Of a stretch of DNA of 48,052 bases, positions 24,352 through 32,472 are shown piece after piece. The stretch comes from Ruminococcus sp. (GTDB lineage Bacteria; Bacillota; Clostridia; Oscillospirales; Acutalibacteraceae). The translations under genes and the position numbers were made by a program. How positions within the stretch are numbered: the stretch's first letter is position 1; each line of letters begins with the position of its first letter. Under the pieces are notes generated by a model. The model had not been told where the DNA came from. It made no database searches and was given only the letters and a program-made list of their open reading frames with translations. The stretch is taken from assembly GCA_022768065.1 (NCBI GenBank), contig JALELS010000029.1, forward strand, positions 1 to 48,052. Direction: 5' to 3'.

Positions 24352-25023
24352 ATGGATAAAGTAAAAGTAATTGAAATAAAACAAAGTGTTTTTAAAAATA
24401 ATGACGAACAGGCCGAAAAGCTCAGAGACGAGCTTAAATCCAAAGGTGTATTTTTATTGAACCTTATGTCGTCTCCCGGTTCAGGCAAAACAACCACATT
24501 GAAAGCTACCATAAACGCGCTTAAAGACAAACTAAAAATCGGTGTTATGGAAGCTGATATTGACAGTGATGTTGATGCAATAAAAATTGCCGAAACCGGT
24601 GTTAAATCAATTCAGTTGCACACAGGCGGTATGTGCCACCTTGATGCCGCCATGACTAAGCAGGGTGTTGAGGCTCTCGGCACCGACGGGGTTGAGCTTG
24701 CAATTCTCGAAAATGTCGGAAATCTTGTTTGTCCTGCGGAATTTGATACCGGTGCCGTTAAAAATGTTATGATTTTATCTGTACCCGAGGGTGACGATAA
24801 ACCGCTCAAATATCCTCTTATGTTTAAAGTAAGCGATGTTGTGCTTATCAACAAAATCGATGTTTTACCTTATTTTGATTTCGACGTTGAAAAGTGTAAG
24901 GAATATATCAAACACAGAAATCCAAACGCAAAAGTCTTTCTTATCTGCGCCAAAACAGGCGAGGGGATTGAAGAATGGGCTGCTTGGCTTAATGATGAAG
25001 TCAGAGCTTGGATTGACAAATAA
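24352..25023 (+). CDS. hypB: Hydrogenase/urease-type nickel insertion GTPase HypB
   Basis: A 223-residue SIMIBI-class GTPase that drives nickel delivery to [NiFe] hydrogenase, and in some bacteria to urease. Walker A is SPGSGKTTT (about 41-49), and ADIDSDVDA is the switch region. The G-domain metal site is intact: C94 and H95 in GGMCHLDA, and C126 in GNLVCPAEFD. INKIDVLPY is the guanine-specificity motif. It has neither the histidine-rich stretch nor the N-terminal CxxCGC nickel site of some HypBs. GGGTGA upstream favours the ATG at 24352 over GTG 24343. hypA, other hyp genes and hydrogenase genes are absent from the window, so this is an orphan copy or lies away from its partners. Confidence 0.93.
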   Translation: MDKVKVIEIKQSVFKNNDEQAEKLRDELKSKGVFLLNLMSSPGSGKTTTLKATINALKDKLKIGVMEADIDSDVDAIKIAETGVKSIQLHTGGMCHLDAAMTKQGVEALGTDGVELAILENVGNLVCPAEFDTGAVKNVMILSVPEGDDKPLKYPLMFKVSDVVLINKIDVLPYFDFDVEKCKEYIKHRNPNAKVFLICAKTGEGIEEWAAWLNDEVRAWIDK

Positions 25024-25036
25024 AATAAACGATAAG

Positions 25037-25069
25037 AAAAAACGCTTGATGAAAATCAAGCGTTTTTTT
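25037..25069. terminator. Bidirectional terminator between hypB and the lysine operon
   Basis: AAAAAACGCTTGAT and ATCAAGCGTTTTTT form a perfect stem between convergent genes. Confidence 0.9.
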
Positions 25070-25083
25070 CTGCCTAAAACAAT

Positions 25084-25548
25084 TTAATTGTTAAAAGCGC
25101 CTTTAATTGACTCCAGCGTTGCCGTAAGGTCGCTCTGAGGAACAAGCATTGATATATCTACTTCCGAAGTAGTTATCATTATTATGTCCGTATTAGCTTT
25201 TGCGGCAGCCGCAAACACCTTGGCGGCTACACCGGGCTGCCCTTTCATAGCTTCTCCGAAAACAGATATTTTGCAGTTTCCGTTACTTACCGAGAGTTTA
25301 ACATCGGGATACAAATCTCTGATTTTAGCTGAAAGCTCCAAAATTTTTCCCAAATCGTCACCGCTGACGGTAAATGACAAATGCGGCTTGTTGCTGTGCG
25401 GAGGAGTTTGAGAAATCATATCAACATCAATATTATTTGCCGAAATCATGTCAAATATTTTTGATATGGTATTCATATCGGCAGGTGAATCGTTAAGTGA
25501 AACAAGCGTCACATCTTCGACTACCGATATATTTTGAATAGTTTTCAT
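25084..25548 (-). CDS. Free-standing tandem ACT-domain protein resembling the aspartokinase regulatory region
   Basis: A 154-residue protein made of two ACT domains (about 12-75 and 82-150) with no catalytic domain. NISVVEDVTLVSLNDSPADMNTISKIFDMISANNIDVDMISQ and GQPGVAAKVFAAAAKANTDIIMITTSEVDISMLV are laid out like the C-terminal regulatory half of aspartokinase, where ACT domains bind lysine or threonine. The closest known analogue is the beta subunit of B. subtilis aspartokinase II, though that one is an in-frame product of lysC. It is last in the lysine-riboswitch operon, 13 bases after dapB, suggesting a regulator or subunit for an aspartokinase encoded elsewhere. Ligand and partner are inferred. 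Confidence 0.82.
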   Translation of the reverse strand: MKTIQNISVVEDVTLVSLNDSPADMNTISKIFDMISANNIDVDMISQTPPHSNKPHLSFTVSGDDLGKILELSAKIRDLYPDVKLSVSNGNCKISVFGEAMKGQPGVAAKVFAAAAKANTDIIMITTSEVDISMLVPQSDLTATLESIKGAFNN

Positions 25549-25561
25549 ACAAACAACCTCC

Positions 25562-26320
25562 TTATTTAGCGTCTACAAGTTGACGCATATTGTAAAGTCC
25601 TGCAGGTTTTCCATTTAAAAAGAGAGCGGCGTTTATTGCACCTGTTGCAAAAAGCTCCTTGGAACGTGCTGAATGAGAAATTGTAATTATCTCATCATGA
25701 CCTGCAAAAATAACTTCATGTTCACCGACTATTGTTCCGCCGCGAATCGAATGAATACCGATTTCGTTTTTGCTGCGCTTTGCTCTTTTTGAGTGTCTGT
25801 CAAACTCATATTTCGGTTTAACCGACAATGCATCGGATATGCTGTCTGCAAGCATAAGAGCCGTTCCGGAGGGTGCGTCAATCTTCTGGTTGTGGTGCGC
25901 TTCTACAATTTCAATATCAAAAGAGCCTTCAAGCACACGCGCGGCTTTGGCGGCAAGCTCCGATATTAAATTTACACCGATAGACATATTCGCCGAGAAA
26001 AACATAGGAACTGTTTTTGAACATTCCTGTATGTCGGCTATTTGCTCTTCACTGAGTCCTGTGGTAGCTACAACCGCAGGGCACTTTTTGGCAGAAGCAT
26101 ATTTTAAAAGTTCGCTCAAAACAGACGGGTGAGAGAAATCGATTATTACATCGGCATCAACACCGCTGATTGAGTCAAAAGATTTAAATACCGGAAATTC
26201 CGCTTCTCCGTCACCGATATCTACGCCGGCAACAATCTCACAGTCATTTCTTGCAGAAACACAGTTTCTTATAACATGACCCATTTTGCCGAAGCAACCG
26301 CTTAAGATTATTCTTATCAT
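25562..26320 (-). CDS. dapB: 4-hydroxy-tetrahydrodipicolinate reductase
   Basis: Second enzyme of the diaminopimelate branch; an NAD(P)H-dependent reductase. The 252 residues begin IRIILSGCFGKMGHVIRN, the Rossmann glycine motif, with VDIG following. VDADVIIDFSHPSV, the catalytic EAHHNQKIDAPSGTALMLAD segment with His-His and Lys, and SIRGGTIVGEHEVIFAG are all intact. It sits between dapA and the ACT gene, in an operon controlled by the lysine riboswitch. Confidence 0.96.
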   Translation of the reverse strand: MIRIILSGCFGKMGHVIRNCVSARNDCEIVAGVDIGDGEAEFPVFKSFDSISGVDADVIIDFSHPSVLSELLKYASAKKCPAVVATTGLSEEQIADIQECSKTVPMFFSANMSIGVNLISELAAKAARVLEGSFDIEIVEAHHNQKIDAPSGTALMLADSISDALSVKPKYEFDRHSKRAKRSKNEIGIHSIRGGTIVGEHEVIFAGHDEIITISHSARSKELFATGAINAALFLNGKPAGLYNMRQLVDAK

Positions 26321-26346
26321 TTTTTCACATCCGTAAATCTTAATAA

Positions 26347-27237
26347 TTACTTAATAAGTCCGTACTTTGCCAAAACTTTTCTCAAGTTCTCGGTCTTTTC
26401 CTCGGACATATCGCATAACGGCAGTCTGAGAGGACCGACGTCAAAGCCCATCATACGCATTGCAACCTTGACGGGGATAGGATTAACGTCCATAAACAGA
26501 GCGTTGCAAAGCTCAAGGTATTTAAGCTGAAGTTCGGCACTCTTTTTAAAGTCACCGTCAAGTGCGGCGGCGGCTATATCATGAGCTTCCTGCGGCATAA
26601 CATTTGAAAGAACCGAGATAACGCCCTTACCGCCGAGAGACATAATAGGAGTTATCTGATCGTCGTTGCCGGAATATACGGTAAAATCATCACCGCAGAG
26701 TGAAATTGTCTTGGCAATTGAAGACAGATTTCCGGTTGCCTCTTTAGCGGCATAAATATTTTTGTGCTTTGAAAGCTCTGCGTAAGTTTCCGGCTTAATT
26801 TCACAGCCGGTTCTGCTCGGTACATTGTACAAAATAATCGGTGTGGAAACGCGGTCGGCTACATAAGTAAAGTGTTTAATAAGACCTTCCTGAGAAGCCT
26901 TGTTATAGTAAGGAGTTACCATAAGCAGACCGTCAACACCGGCTTTTTCCGCTTCGTTTGACAAATTCAAAGCATACGCTGTGTCGTTGCTTCCGGTTCC
27001 TGCTACTACAGGAATTCTTCCGCCGACAACGTCAACTGTGTACTTTATTACTTCTGTGTGCTCTTCATGAGAAAGCGTGGCGCTTTCACCTGTAGTACCG
27101 CATATAACGATACAGTCGGTTGAATGAGCAATTTGATATTCGAGAATGTCTTTAAGTGCCGGATAATTTACCTTACCGTCAGAAGTAAACGGGGTAATTA
27201 TTGCAACGCCTGCACCTGTAAAAATCGGCTTTTTCAT
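26347..27237 (-). CDS. dapA: 4-hydroxy-tetrahydrodipicolinate synthase
   Basis: Condenses pyruvate with aspartate semialdehyde, the committed step to lysine. The 296-residue TIM-barrel protein has GAGVAIITPFTSDGKVNY, CGTTGESATLSHEE, the LLMVTPYYNKASQEG block with the catalytic tyrosine, LYNVPSRTGCEI, and the Schiff-base lysine in YAAKEATGN. The ATG at 27237 is preceded by GGAGGG at about seven bases. In-frame starts further upstream would overlap the asd gene and add a cysteine/arginine-rich tail unlike the family, so they are rejected. It follows asd by 20 bases. Confidence 0.96.
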   Translation of the reverse strand: MKKPIFTGAGVAIITPFTSDGKVNYPALKDILEYQIAHSTDCIVICGTTGESATLSHEEHTEVIKYTVDVVGGRIPVVAGTGSNDTAYALNLSNEAEKAGVDGLLMVTPYYNKASQEGLIKHFTYVADRVSTPIILYNVPSRTGCEIKPETYAELSKHKNIYAAKEATGNLSSIAKTISLCGDDFTVYSGNDDQITPIMSLGGKGVISVLSNVMPQEAHDIAAAALDGDFKKSAELQLKYLELCNALFMDVNPIPVKVAMRMMGFDVGPLRLPLCDMSEEKTENLRKVLAKYGLIK

Positions 27238-27257
27238 TGTTATCCCTCCGAATAAAA

Positions 27258-28340
27258 TCAGTCCATGTAGCCTTCGGCACAAAGAAGTTCCGCAAGAAGA
27301 ACAGCTCCGCCTGCAGCGCCTCTCAGCGTGTTGTGAGAAAGGCATACAAATTTATAGTCGTACTGGGTATCTTCACGAAGTCTGCCAATAGATATAGCCA
27401 TACCGTGCTCAAGACCTCTCTGAAGTCTTGTCTGGGGAAGATCATCCTCCGTAAAATAGTTAAGGAACTGCTTGGGGGCGCTGGGAAGCTCAAGCTCCTG
27501 AGGTCTGCCTTTAAAATTCTTCCAAATTTCAAGCATTTGCTCCTTGGTGGGCTTATTTTCAAATCTTACGAAAACCGCTCCCATATGACCGTTTGAAACG
27601 GGAACGCGAAGGCACTGAGCGGTAAAGTTGGGGGATGTGGCGTCAACAATTTTGTCACCCTCAATGTGGCCCCAAATTTTAAGCGGTTCTTTTTCGGATT
27701 TTTCTTCCTCACCGCCGATGTACGGAATAACATTGTCAACCATTTCCGGCCAAGTTTTAAAAGTCTTGCCTGCACCGGAGATCGCTTGATAAGTGCAAAC
27801 CAAAACATCTTTTACACCGAATTTCGAGAGCGGAAACAGGGCGGGAACATAACCCTGAAGCGAGCAGTTAGGCTTAACGGCAATAAAACCGCGCTTTGTA
27901 CCGAGACGCTTTCTCTGTGACGGTATAATTTCTATGTGTTCGGGATTAAGCTCGGGAAGAACCATGGGAACATCGGGAGTATGTCTGTGAGCGCTGTTAT
28001 TTGAGACAACGGGGCACTCAGCCTTTGCATATCTCTCTTCCAATGCCTTTATCTCATCTTTTTTCATATCTACGGCGCAGAAAACAAAATCAACCATAGA
28101 AGCGATTTTTTCAACATCTTCCGTAGCATTCATAACTACCATATCTTTAACGGCGTCGGGAATATCCTCATCCATGCACCATTTGGCTCCTACAGCCTCT
28201 TTATACGGTTTGCCGGCAGATCTTGAGCTTGCGGCAAGTACCTTTATGTTGAACCAAGGATGCTCGCTCAGCAATGTGATAAATCTCTGTCCTACCATGC
28301 CGGTTGCACCGATAATACCAACATTATAATTTTTTCCCAC
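27258..28340 (-). CDS. asd: Aspartate-semialdehyde dehydrogenase (archaeal/fungal-like class)
   Basis: Reduces aspartyl phosphate to aspartate semialdehyde with NADPH. At 360 residues with [33 protein letters not shown], the catalytic cysteine in [10 protein letters not shown] and the [16 protein letters not shown] and [13 protein letters not shown] segments, it belongs to the longer class common in archaea, fungi and many Clostridia rather than the E. coli type. It is the first gene behind the lysine riboswitch; the leader is about 280 bases. Confidence 0.95.
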   Translation of the reverse strand: MGKNYNVGIIGATGMVGQRFITLLSEHPWFNIKVLAASSRSAGKPYKEAVGAKWCMDEDIPDAVKDMVVMNATEDVEKIASMVDFVFCAVDMKKDEIKALEERYAKAECPVVSNNSAHRHTPDVPMVLPELNPEHIEIIPSQRKRLGTKRGFIAVKPNCSLQGYVPALFPLSKFGVKDVLVCTYQAISGAGKTFKTWPEMVDNVIPYIGGEEEKSEKEPLKIWGHIEGDKIVDATSPNFTAQCLRVPVSNGHMGAVFVRFENKPTKEQMLEIWKNFKGRPQELELPSAPKQFLNYFTEDDLPQTRLQRGLEHGMAISIGRLREDTQYDYKFVCLSHNTLRGAAGGAVLLAELLCAEGYMD

Positions 28341-28378
28341 TTGTATTTACCTCCAAAAAATGTTATTCTATTGTCTGC

Positions 28379-28405
28379 AAAAAAAGACCGGTTAAAAAAC
28401 CGGTC
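28379..28405 (-). terminator. Expression-platform terminator of the lysine riboswitch
   Basis: On the minus strand, GACCGGTT and AACCGGTC pair and are followed by seven Ts. It lies between the aptamer and asd, so lysine binding should favour early termination. Confidence 0.85.
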
Positions 28406-28450
28406 ATCATTTGTTTAAACAAGGCTTGCATTATCAGGTAAGATAATGTC

Positions 28451-28618
28451 GATAGCACTCCATCACAACAAAATGATGACAGTCGCATTGCTGTTAACAA
28501 TGTGCCCAAGAAGCTTTGCCCGGAGCAGTTGCTTCTTTCGGCAAAAATCCCTTTCACATATCGGTTATCAACGTCCGGCGTCTGTCAAAATGCTACTGAT
28601 GATTTCTGCACCTCTATC
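28451..28618 (-). promoter_or_regulatory. Lysine riboswitch (L box) aptamer
   Basis: Read on the minus strand, the leader contains the conserved lysine-aptamer blocks in order: GATAGAGGTGC closing P1, an AGTAG turn, GTGAAAGG, GCCGAAAG, a TTGGGCAC...CAATGCGACTGTC arm, and GGAGTGCTATC returning to close P1 with the first block. The length, about 168 bases, matches the class. It lies between a sigma-A promoter and a terminator and controls asd-dapA-dapB-ACT, all lysine-pathway genes. That gives classic OFF control by lysine. Confidence 0.95.
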
Positions 28619-28630
28619 GCAGTTTTACTT

Positions 28631-28659
28631 ATAATATCATTTTTATTATATATAGTCAA
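28631..28659 (-). promoter_or_regulatory. Promoter of the lysine operon
   Basis: On the minus strand, TTGACT (28659-28654), 17 bases and TATTAT (28636-28631), so the RNA would begin a few bases before the aptamer. Confidence 0.75.
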
Positions 28660-28698
28660 ATATTTTTGAAAAATTTATATACATATCGGAGATAAGCC

Positions 28699-29736
28699 AT
28701 GAAAAAACATGATTTTTATTACGATTTACCAAACGAACTTATTGCACAGACGCCTATTGAGCCTCGTGATGCGTCAAGAATGATGGTTATCAACAGGCAA
28801 ACAGGGGAAATAGAGCACAAGCATTTTTATGATGTCGCAGACTATTTGAATCCCGGTGACTGCCTTATTTTAAACGACACCAAGGTTTTGCCGGCACGAC
28901 TTTACGGTATTAAAGATGAAACCGGCGCAAAGGTTGAATTTCTGCTTTTAACGCAAAAAGAAAAAGACGTATGGGAAGTAATTACCGGTCCCGGAAAGAA
29001 AGCAAAGACCGGCTCCAAATTTACATTTAACGACGGTATGTTATATGCCGAAATAATCGATGTGCTTGATAACGGCGACAGAATCGCTAAATTTACGTAC
29101 GATACCGACAAATTCGGTAATTTCTTTGAGGTACTTGACAAAATCGGAGAAATGCCGCTTCCGCATTACATCACGCACAAGCTCGAGAACGCCGACCGTT
29201 ATCAAACGGTATATGCCAAGGAGCTCGGCTCTGCCGCAGCACCTACGGCGGGTCTTCATTTTACTCCGGAAGTTTTACAAAAGATAAAAGATAAAGGTAT
29301 AAAAATCGGCTATGTAACCTTACACGTAGGTATAGGCACTTTCAGACCGGTTAAAACCGAAAATATCGAAGAACATAAAATGCATTCGGAGCACTATCAT
29401 CTTCCCAAAGAGACGGCAGATCTCATAAATGAAACGCATAAAAACGGCGGAAGAGTGGTAGCGGTCGGAACAACCTGCTGCCGTACTCTCGAAAGCGTGG
29501 CAACATACTGCGGTGAAATATGTGAAAAGGATGATTGGACAAGCATTTTCATATATCCGGGTTATAAATTCAAATGCATTGATGCGCTTATTACAAATTT
29601 CCATCTGCCGGAAAGTACGCTCATAATGCTTGTATCGGCTTTTTATAACAGAGACGACGTTTTGAAAGCATACGAAGAGGCAGTAAAAGAAAAATACAGA
29701 TTTTTCAGTTTCGGTGACTGTATGCTCATTGTTTGA
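28699..29736 (+). CDS. queA: S-adenosylmethionine:tRNA ribosyltransferase-isomerase
   Basis: Transfers and rearranges the ribosyl group of SAM onto preQ1 in tRNA to give epoxyqueuosine. The 345 residues open [26 protein letters not shown] and include [22 protein letters not shown], the [12 protein letters not shown] block and [27 protein letters not shown], all highly typical. GGAG is about eight bases upstream. It is the first gene of a queA-tgt pair, divergent from the lysine operon. Confidence 0.96.
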   Translation: MKKHDFYYDLPNELIAQTPIEPRDASRMMVINRQTGEIEHKHFYDVADYLNPGDCLILNDTKVLPARLYGIKDETGAKVEFLLLTQKEKDVWEVITGPGKKAKTGSKFTFNDGMLYAEIIDVLDNGDRIAKFTYDTDKFGNFFEVLDKIGEMPLPHYITHKLENADRYQTVYAKELGSAAAPTAGLHFTPEVLQKIKDKGIKIGYVTLHVGIGTFRPVKTENIEEHKMHSEHYHLPKETADLINETHKNGGRVVAVGTTCCRTLESVATYCGEICEKDDWTSIFIYPGYKFKCIDALITNFHLPESTLIMLVSAFYNRDDVLKAYEEAVKEKYRFFSFGDCMLIV

Positions 29737-29750
29737 TTTAAGGAGAATTT

Positions 29751-30881
29751 ATGTTAAAAGTTATTAAAAAGGTCGGCAATGCAAGGCTTTGCGATTTTGA
29801 AACCGTGCACGGAACCATACACACCCCGGCATTTATGAACGTAGCAACGGCAGGCGCAATAAAAGGCGGTCTTTCTGCCGGCGATCTTGAAAATATCGAA
29901 ACACAGGTTATGCTGTGCAACACATACCACCTTCACGTAAGACCGGGGGATGATTTAATTTACGACCTCGGCGGTCTTCACAAATTCACGGGGTGGAGCG
30001 GTCCTATTCTTACAGACAGCGGCGGATTTCAGGTCTTTTCGCTTGCCAAACTCCGCAAGATAAAAGAAAAAGGCGTCAGCTTTAACTCTCACGTGGACGG
30101 TCGCCGTATTTTTATGGGACCGGAAGAAAGTATGCAAATACAATCTCATTTGGGCTCTACCATTGCCATGGCTTTTGACGAGTGTGTTGAAAACCCTGCC
30201 GAATATTCATATTCCAAACAGTCGTGTGCGCGAACCGTGAGATGGCTTAAAAGATGTAAGGCTGAAATGGAAAGACTAAATTCTCTGCCCGACACCATAA
30301 ATAAAAATCAGCTCTTATTCGGAATCAATCAAGGGTGTACTTTTGATGATTTACGCATAGAAAATATGAAAGAGATTGCTGATTTGGATCTTGACGGATA
30401 TGCCATAGGCGGGCTTGCTGTCGGCGAACCCAAAGAAGATATGTATCGTATCATTTCGGCTGTGGAGCCGTATATGCCTGCGCAAAAACCGCGGTATCTT
30501 ATGGGTGTAGGCACGCCCGGCAATATAATCGAAGGCGTAAGCAGAGGCGTTGACCTTTTCGACTGTGTAATGCCGAGTCGCAATGCAAGACACGGCCATC
30601 TTTTTACTCATGCCGGCATTATAAATCTTAATAATGAAAAATATAAAAGGGATGACACCCCTATTGAGCCGGGCTGTAACTGTCCGACCTGTCGGAATCA
30701 CTCAAAGGCCTATATAAGACATTTGTTTAAAACAGGGGAAATGCTTGCATTCAGACTTGCCGTCACACACAATCTTTATTTCTATAATAAATTGATGGCT
30801 GACATCAGATTATCATTAGAAAATGATACATTCCCTGAGTTTAAGAAGCAATATGTTGATATACTTGACACAAGAATATAA
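29751..30881 (+). CDS. tgt: tRNA-guanine transglycosylase
   Basis: Exchanges guanine 34 for preQ1 in tRNAs with GUN anticodons. The 376-residue TIM-barrel enzyme has LCNTYHLHVRPG, the catalytic aspartate in LTDSGGFQVFSLAKLRKI, FGINQGCTFDDLR, the nucleophile region GVDLFDCVMPSRNARHG and the zinc-binding CNCPTC...H near residue 305-335. It follows queA by 14 bases, with AAGGAG upstream, and a terminator comes 60 bases later. The preQ1 synthesis genes are not in the window. Confidence 0.96.
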   Translation: MLKVIKKVGNARLCDFETVHGTIHTPAFMNVATAGAIKGGLSAGDLENIETQVMLCNTYHLHVRPGDDLIYDLGGLHKFTGWSGPILTDSGGFQVFSLAKLRKIKEKGVSFNSHVDGRRIFMGPEESMQIQSHLGSTIAMAFDECVENPAEYSYSKQSCARTVRWLKRCKAEMERLNSLPDTINKNQLLFGINQGCTFDDLRIENMKEIADLDLDGYAIGGLAVGEPKEDMYRIISAVEPYMPAQKPRYLMGVGTPGNIIEGVSRGVDLFDCVMPSRNARHGHLFTHAGIINLNNEKYKRDDTPIEPGCNCPTCRNHSKAYIRHLFKTGEMLAFRLAVTHNLYFYNKLMADIRLSLENDTFPEFKKQYVDILDTRI

Positions 30882-30942
30882 TTCGTCTTCTTTTATATCT
30901 ATGTTGTATTTAACCATAATATAAACATGAAAAATAATTCGT

Positions 30943-30974
30943 ATCTGCTGTTCGTTTTGAATGGCAGATTTTTT
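30943..30974 (+). terminator. Terminator after tgt
   Basis: ATCTGCTGTTC pairs with GAATGGCAGAT (two G-T pairs) and is followed by a T run. Confidence 0.7.
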
Positions 30975-31076
30975 CTTTAGAACAAAAGTTGAATGAAGAT
31001 TTATTTATATGACAAAATTGTCACTTAAAGAACACTTGTTCATTGGTCTCGTCGCACAAAAGTTTATGTAGCTAAC

Positions 31077-31121
31077 AAAAATTCCCTCCTGATGTATGAC
31101 ATACATCGAGAGGGAATTTTT
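31077..31121. terminator. Strong bidirectional hairpin in the tgt-yajC gap
   Basis: AAAATTCCCTC and GAGGGAATTTT enclose a second stem, GATGTAT/ATACATC. A/T runs on both sides allow termination in both directions. On the minus strand it would end transcripts coming from the HEAT-like remnant at 31232-31411. Confidence 0.7.
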
Positions 31122-31231
31122 ATGCTATGATCAATAAAATATTACGTATCAGCACATATATTAGATGCTCAATGAACTATCACCTAAATTTGTAATTTTT
31201 TAATCTGTTCAGGAAAAATATCAATGTTAAC

Positions 31232-31411
31232 TTATTGATATTTTTTCAATAACATTTTTGCCGAAAAACATATCGTTGAATCATCAGAATTATCAATCAC
31301 TTTTTTTAAAGCAATAGTAGATTTCTTAACTAAAATTTTTGATTTTAAGCAGAAGGAAGCGGCATTAACTTTTACTCTATCATCTTCATGATTAAGCAAC
31401 ATACACAGCAT
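31232..31411 (-). pseudogene. Possible remnant of a HEAT-repeat (DUF2019-like) protein
   Basis: A 59-codon frame on the minus strand, ATG at 31411 and TAA at 31234-31232. It opens MLCMLLNHEDDRVKVNAASF and closes ICFSAKMLLKKYQ, a two-helix HEAT-type pattern. It resembles the end of the DUF2019 family, whose members close with an AKMxLKxW-like tail and are often linked to toxin-immunity loci. There is no ribosome site, and a stop lies six codons upstream in frame, so it looks N-terminally truncated. The gap 30882-31552 holds nothing else coding that I can support. The family name is an impression from pattern, not a search result. Confidence 0.4.
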
Positions 31412-31493
31412 ATCGTTATTGAGGGTTTAAGAAAAAATAAGGATATATATGAAAATATTTATTAAACAGTTTATTAATTTTTAATGTTTATAG

Positions 31494-31522
31494 TTGCAAA
31501 TTTTTACATTTATATGTATAAT
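31494..31522 (+). promoter_or_regulatory. Promoter of yajC
   Basis: TTGCAA (31494-31499), 17 bases and a perfect TATAAT (31517-31522), 30 bases before the ATG. Confidence 0.75.
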
Positions 31523-31552
31523 ATCTTGGAATTATAAATTGGAGGAACTTAA

Positions 31553-31969
31553 ATGAACAATTATCTTATGTTATTAGAGGCAAGCGCTAGTTCTTCAGCC
31601 TCGGGCAAAGGCTCTTTTCAGATGATTATATTGATGGTTATACTTTTTGTCGGTATGTATTTCCTGATGATTCGTCCGCAAAAAAAGCAGCAGAAAAAAG
31701 AACAGGAAATTCGTGAAAATACTCAGGTAGGCGACGAAATAACCACCATCGGCGGTATAGTCGGCAAAGTTGTTACCGTTAAAGAGGATTCTCTTATAAT
31801 CGAAACCGGAGCAGATAAAAACAAAATGAAAATAACCCGTTGGGCTATTCAGACCAATGTTACTGCAAATGAGAAGATTAAAGCCGAAAGGGAAGCTGCA
31901 AAGGCTGCCGCCCAAAAAGCAAAAGAAGAAAAGGCAAAAGAAAAAGCCGAAAAGAAAAACAAAGACTGA
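31553..31969 (+). CDS. yajC: Preprotein translocase accessory subunit YajC
   Basis: A 138-residue Sec accessory protein. One membrane helix (about 23-40, MIILMVILFVGMYFLMIRPQKKQQK) is followed by a small beta domain (VGDEITTIGGIVGKVVTVKEDSLIIETG) and a long Lys/Glu/Ala-rich helical tail. RPQKKQ directly after the helix is the family hallmark. In many bacteria it travels with secDF, which is not seen here. GGAGG is well placed upstream. A hairpin follows the stop and overlaps the ribosome site of the next gene. Confidence 0.95.
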   Translation: MNNYLMLLEASASSSASGKGSFQMIILMVILFVGMYFLMIRPQKKQQKKEQEIRENTQVGDEITTIGGIVGKVVTVKEDSLIIETGADKNKMKITRWAIQTNVTANEKIKAEREAAKAAAQKAKEEKAKEKAEKKNKD

Positions 31970-31992
31970 GAATAAGCGTTATAAAAAAATTC

Positions 31993-32026
31993 ACCCTCTC
32001 ATAGTAATCTATGAGGGGGTATTTTT
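31993..32026 (+). terminator. Hairpin between yajC and the TIGR04086-like gene that contains the next ribosome site
   Basis: ACCCTCTCATAG (31993-32004) pairs with CTATGAGGGGGT (32009-32020), followed by ATTTTT. It looks like an intrinsic terminator, but the 3' arm includes GAGGGGG, the only ribosome site for the ATG at 32027. The stem could therefore limit both transcription and translation of the downstream gene. Confidence 0.7.
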
Positions 32027-32413
32027 ATGCGTAAACAAAAAAATTATGTTTTACCGTTTTGGGTCAAAAGCATTATATTGGGATTTATATCGTTTATTTT
32101 TGAATCCGTAATGTTTTTGGGCGCATCAGTCTTCATACTGAAATCAGAATCATTTTCTGCCGATCGTTATCCTTTAATATCCTATGCTGTTTTTGCCGTT
32201 TCGGTTATAGTTTGTTCGTTGTTAACGATGAAAAAAATTAAAACCAAGGCCGCACTCGGTTGTTTTATATCGGAATTTTGCTTATTGCTGCTAAATTATC
32301 TGACAATAGCAATTATCAACGATTTAACGCTGAATATTAAAAGCTTATTGCTTATTCCAATCTGTTTTGTCTTGTCGGCTGTAATTATTGTTATAGTCAA
32401 AATCAGAAAATAA
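32027..32413 (+). CDS. TIGR04086-type membrane protein
   Basis: A 128-residue protein of four predicted helices with short loops, resembling the Firmicutes family TIGR04086, which is commonly found next to yajC. No function is established. The ATG lies seven bases after GAGGGGG inside the hairpin described at 31993-32026. If that stem forms, translation would be low unless yajC transcripts read through. The spoIIM-like gene follows after 59 bases. Confidence 0.7.
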   Translation: MRKQKNYVLPFWVKSIILGFISFIFESVMFLGASVFILKSESFSADRYPLISYAVFAVSVIVCSLLTMKKIKTKAALGCFISEFCLLLLNYLTIAIINDLTLNIKSLLLIPICFVLSAVIIVIVKIRK

Positions 32414-32472
32414 GAGTCATTAACCGCACACTTCCGTCATAAAATGTACAAGTTTAAACAGGAGGAATTAAA

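Noticed and set aside
27238-27345. Extended N-terminus for dapA
   Set aside because: The extension overlaps asd and is a cysteine/arginine-rich tail unlike the family; GGAGGG marks the ATG at 27237.
28446-28634. Plus-strand 62-codon frame inside the asd leader
   Set aside because: It overlaps the lysine riboswitch aptamer on the other strand and has no ribosome site.
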